Part shown: piece after piece, positions 19,236-20,167 of the stretch
How the letters are laid out: each line of letters opens with the position of its first letter
How positions within the stretch are numbered: position 1 is the stretch's first letter
NCBI GenBank assembly: GCA_024364805.1
Contig: CM044503.1
Coordinates: 47,873,423 to 47,893,589 of the forward strand
Source of the DNA: Euprymna scolopes
Lineage: Eukaryota > Mollusca > Cephalopoda > Sepiida > Sepiolidae
Length of the DNA stretch: 20,167 nucleotides
Reading direction: 5' to 3'
Notes under the pieces: generated by a model
What the model was told of the DNA's origin: nothing
Seen by the model: the letters and a program-made list of their open reading frames with translations, nothing else
Databases searched by the model: none
Program-made: the position numbers and the translations under genes

Positions 19236-20167
19236 TGAAACAAATTTTAATGGATTTTGTAAGTTTAATAGAATTCTTATAGTTTTGTTTGACCGTTAGA
19301 TCCTTAACTGAATCAAAAGTTCAAATATGATTAAAGATTTTAGTTAATTACGGCAACGTTTTCATCCCTATAAATTTATTAGCAACCCGTCAGACGTTGG
19401 CTTGTCGTGAAATACGCTTAAATATGATAGATTAATTTATGCATATTTCGTATCTATGATTATAGAGACCATAATCTATTGATAATAATATTGTACTCAA
19501 TGTATATAAATAGTTTACAAAATGATAAAAAACATATGACTTTGATGACCTCAGCTACAACCGAAACAAAAACATTTACTTATCCAGTGACATTCGCTAC
19601 CATTTGCATATCAAAACTTTAAAAATGAACGCAGTTTACCATAAAAATGTATATTTGCGCATGCGTAGAGGAGCACATTAAGTTTACTTACGCTTGCTAT
19701 ATTCAAATTTTTTAACTTTGTTACCCCTTAGCAGCTATTGTTACTGGTTGAAAACAAATCAAACTACTTTCATAGGTCTGAATCCGCTATATATTAAGTT
19801 TTAAGTCTATGGACCAAAAACTGACGGAGTAGTTTAGTAGAGACCGCTTCGTGCACACATAGAAACAAGGTAATTGTATTTATATATAGGTAAATACATT
19901 GGATATTGACAGTTTTCAAAACTTTTATATGAGTACTAGCACCCCCCCACACACACAACATTGTCCGGTCGTAAATGCCATAATTCATGCAGGGTTCATA
20001 TTTATTATTAAAGAGAAACTTCTCCATTGATTATTATATTGTACTCACTATACAGTAATAATTTCAAGAGTTAAAAAGATATATGACTCGGGTGCCATCA
20101 GCTGAAATCGAAACCAACATATTCAGCTGTACAGCTTTAATCGTTATTCAGCACTTCAGCCATCGCA
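19236..20167. other. AT-rich non-coding stretch holding a diverged direct repeat
   Basis: No gene was recognised. A repeat of about 95 bp occurs at 19,478-19,574 and again at 20,026-20,120. A 77-codon minus-strand frame at 19,794-20,027 has no domain. Confidence 0.6.
19478..20120 (+). repeat. Diverged direct repeat pair (~95 bp, ~550 bp apart)
   Basis: The first copy contains ATTGTACTCAATGTATA, then ATATGAC, then TGACCTCAGCTACAACCGAA. The second contains ATTGTACTCACTATACA, then ATATGAC, then TGCCATCAGCTGAAATCGAA. Spacing between the blocks is preserved, so this is a real duplication or two copies of one dispersed repeat. The second copy lies near the window end. Confidence 0.6.

Noticed and set aside
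19736-20167. Possible continuation of the Tc1/mariner transposase beyond the right LTR
   Set aside because: No family motif could be read on the minus strand of this flank.
1-20167. A novel multi-gene system
   Set aside because: No set of intact adjacent genes exists; the coding traces are decayed mobile elements of known classes.

Overview
No intact protein-coding gene was found in this window. It is AT-rich, crowded with microsatellites (AAT, TA, CA, GTAT, CTA, GA-like) and littered with degraded transposable elements. These features point to an animal nuclear genome, most likely a cephalopod mollusc such as an octopus. That assignment is an inference from repeat flavour; no host gene confirms it. 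Most open frames are short, low in complexity, or lie over repeats. The one host-gene hint is a splice-acceptor-like site followed by a short open frame and a polyadenylation signal near 2,022-2,140.

Layout. 1-131: an AT-rich minisatellite. 131-2,000: AT-rich sequence with nothing recognisable. 2,000-2,260: the possible terminal exon, a Tc1/mariner-like inverted-repeat end and an (AAT)n tract. 3,008-3,206: a large AAT array. About 4,000-5,303: an internally deleted LINE. 5,304-7,560: a purine-rich stretch, a long (TA)n tract, a T-rich stretch and then a G/T-rich stretch. 7,600-8,660: about 1 kb of CA/TA/GTAC-type simple sequence. 9,085-9,378: a Penelope-like element fragment. 10,100-10,700: an unassigned block richer in G+C. 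11,200-12,617: a second, 5'-truncated copy of the same LINE, retaining its C-terminal coding region. 12,720-13,160: diverged direct repeats. 13,932-14,490: a hairpin and a pair of inverted ends. 15,345-15,604: the C-terminal part of a Tc1/mariner transposase on the minus strand. 15,737-19,230: a broken LTR retrotransposon fossil of Ty3/Gypsy type, with both LTRs, a primer binding site, gag-like and protease-like remnants and a polypurine tract. 19,478-20,120: a diverged direct repeat pair.

Nothing here amounts to a cooperating gene system. The most informative structures concern repeat biology. Two copies of one LINE share a conserved tail beyond their internal microsatellite, and one copy has a deletion junction that reproduces the start of the LINE tail. 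Identifications of elements come from protein motifs read by eye; no database search was run.
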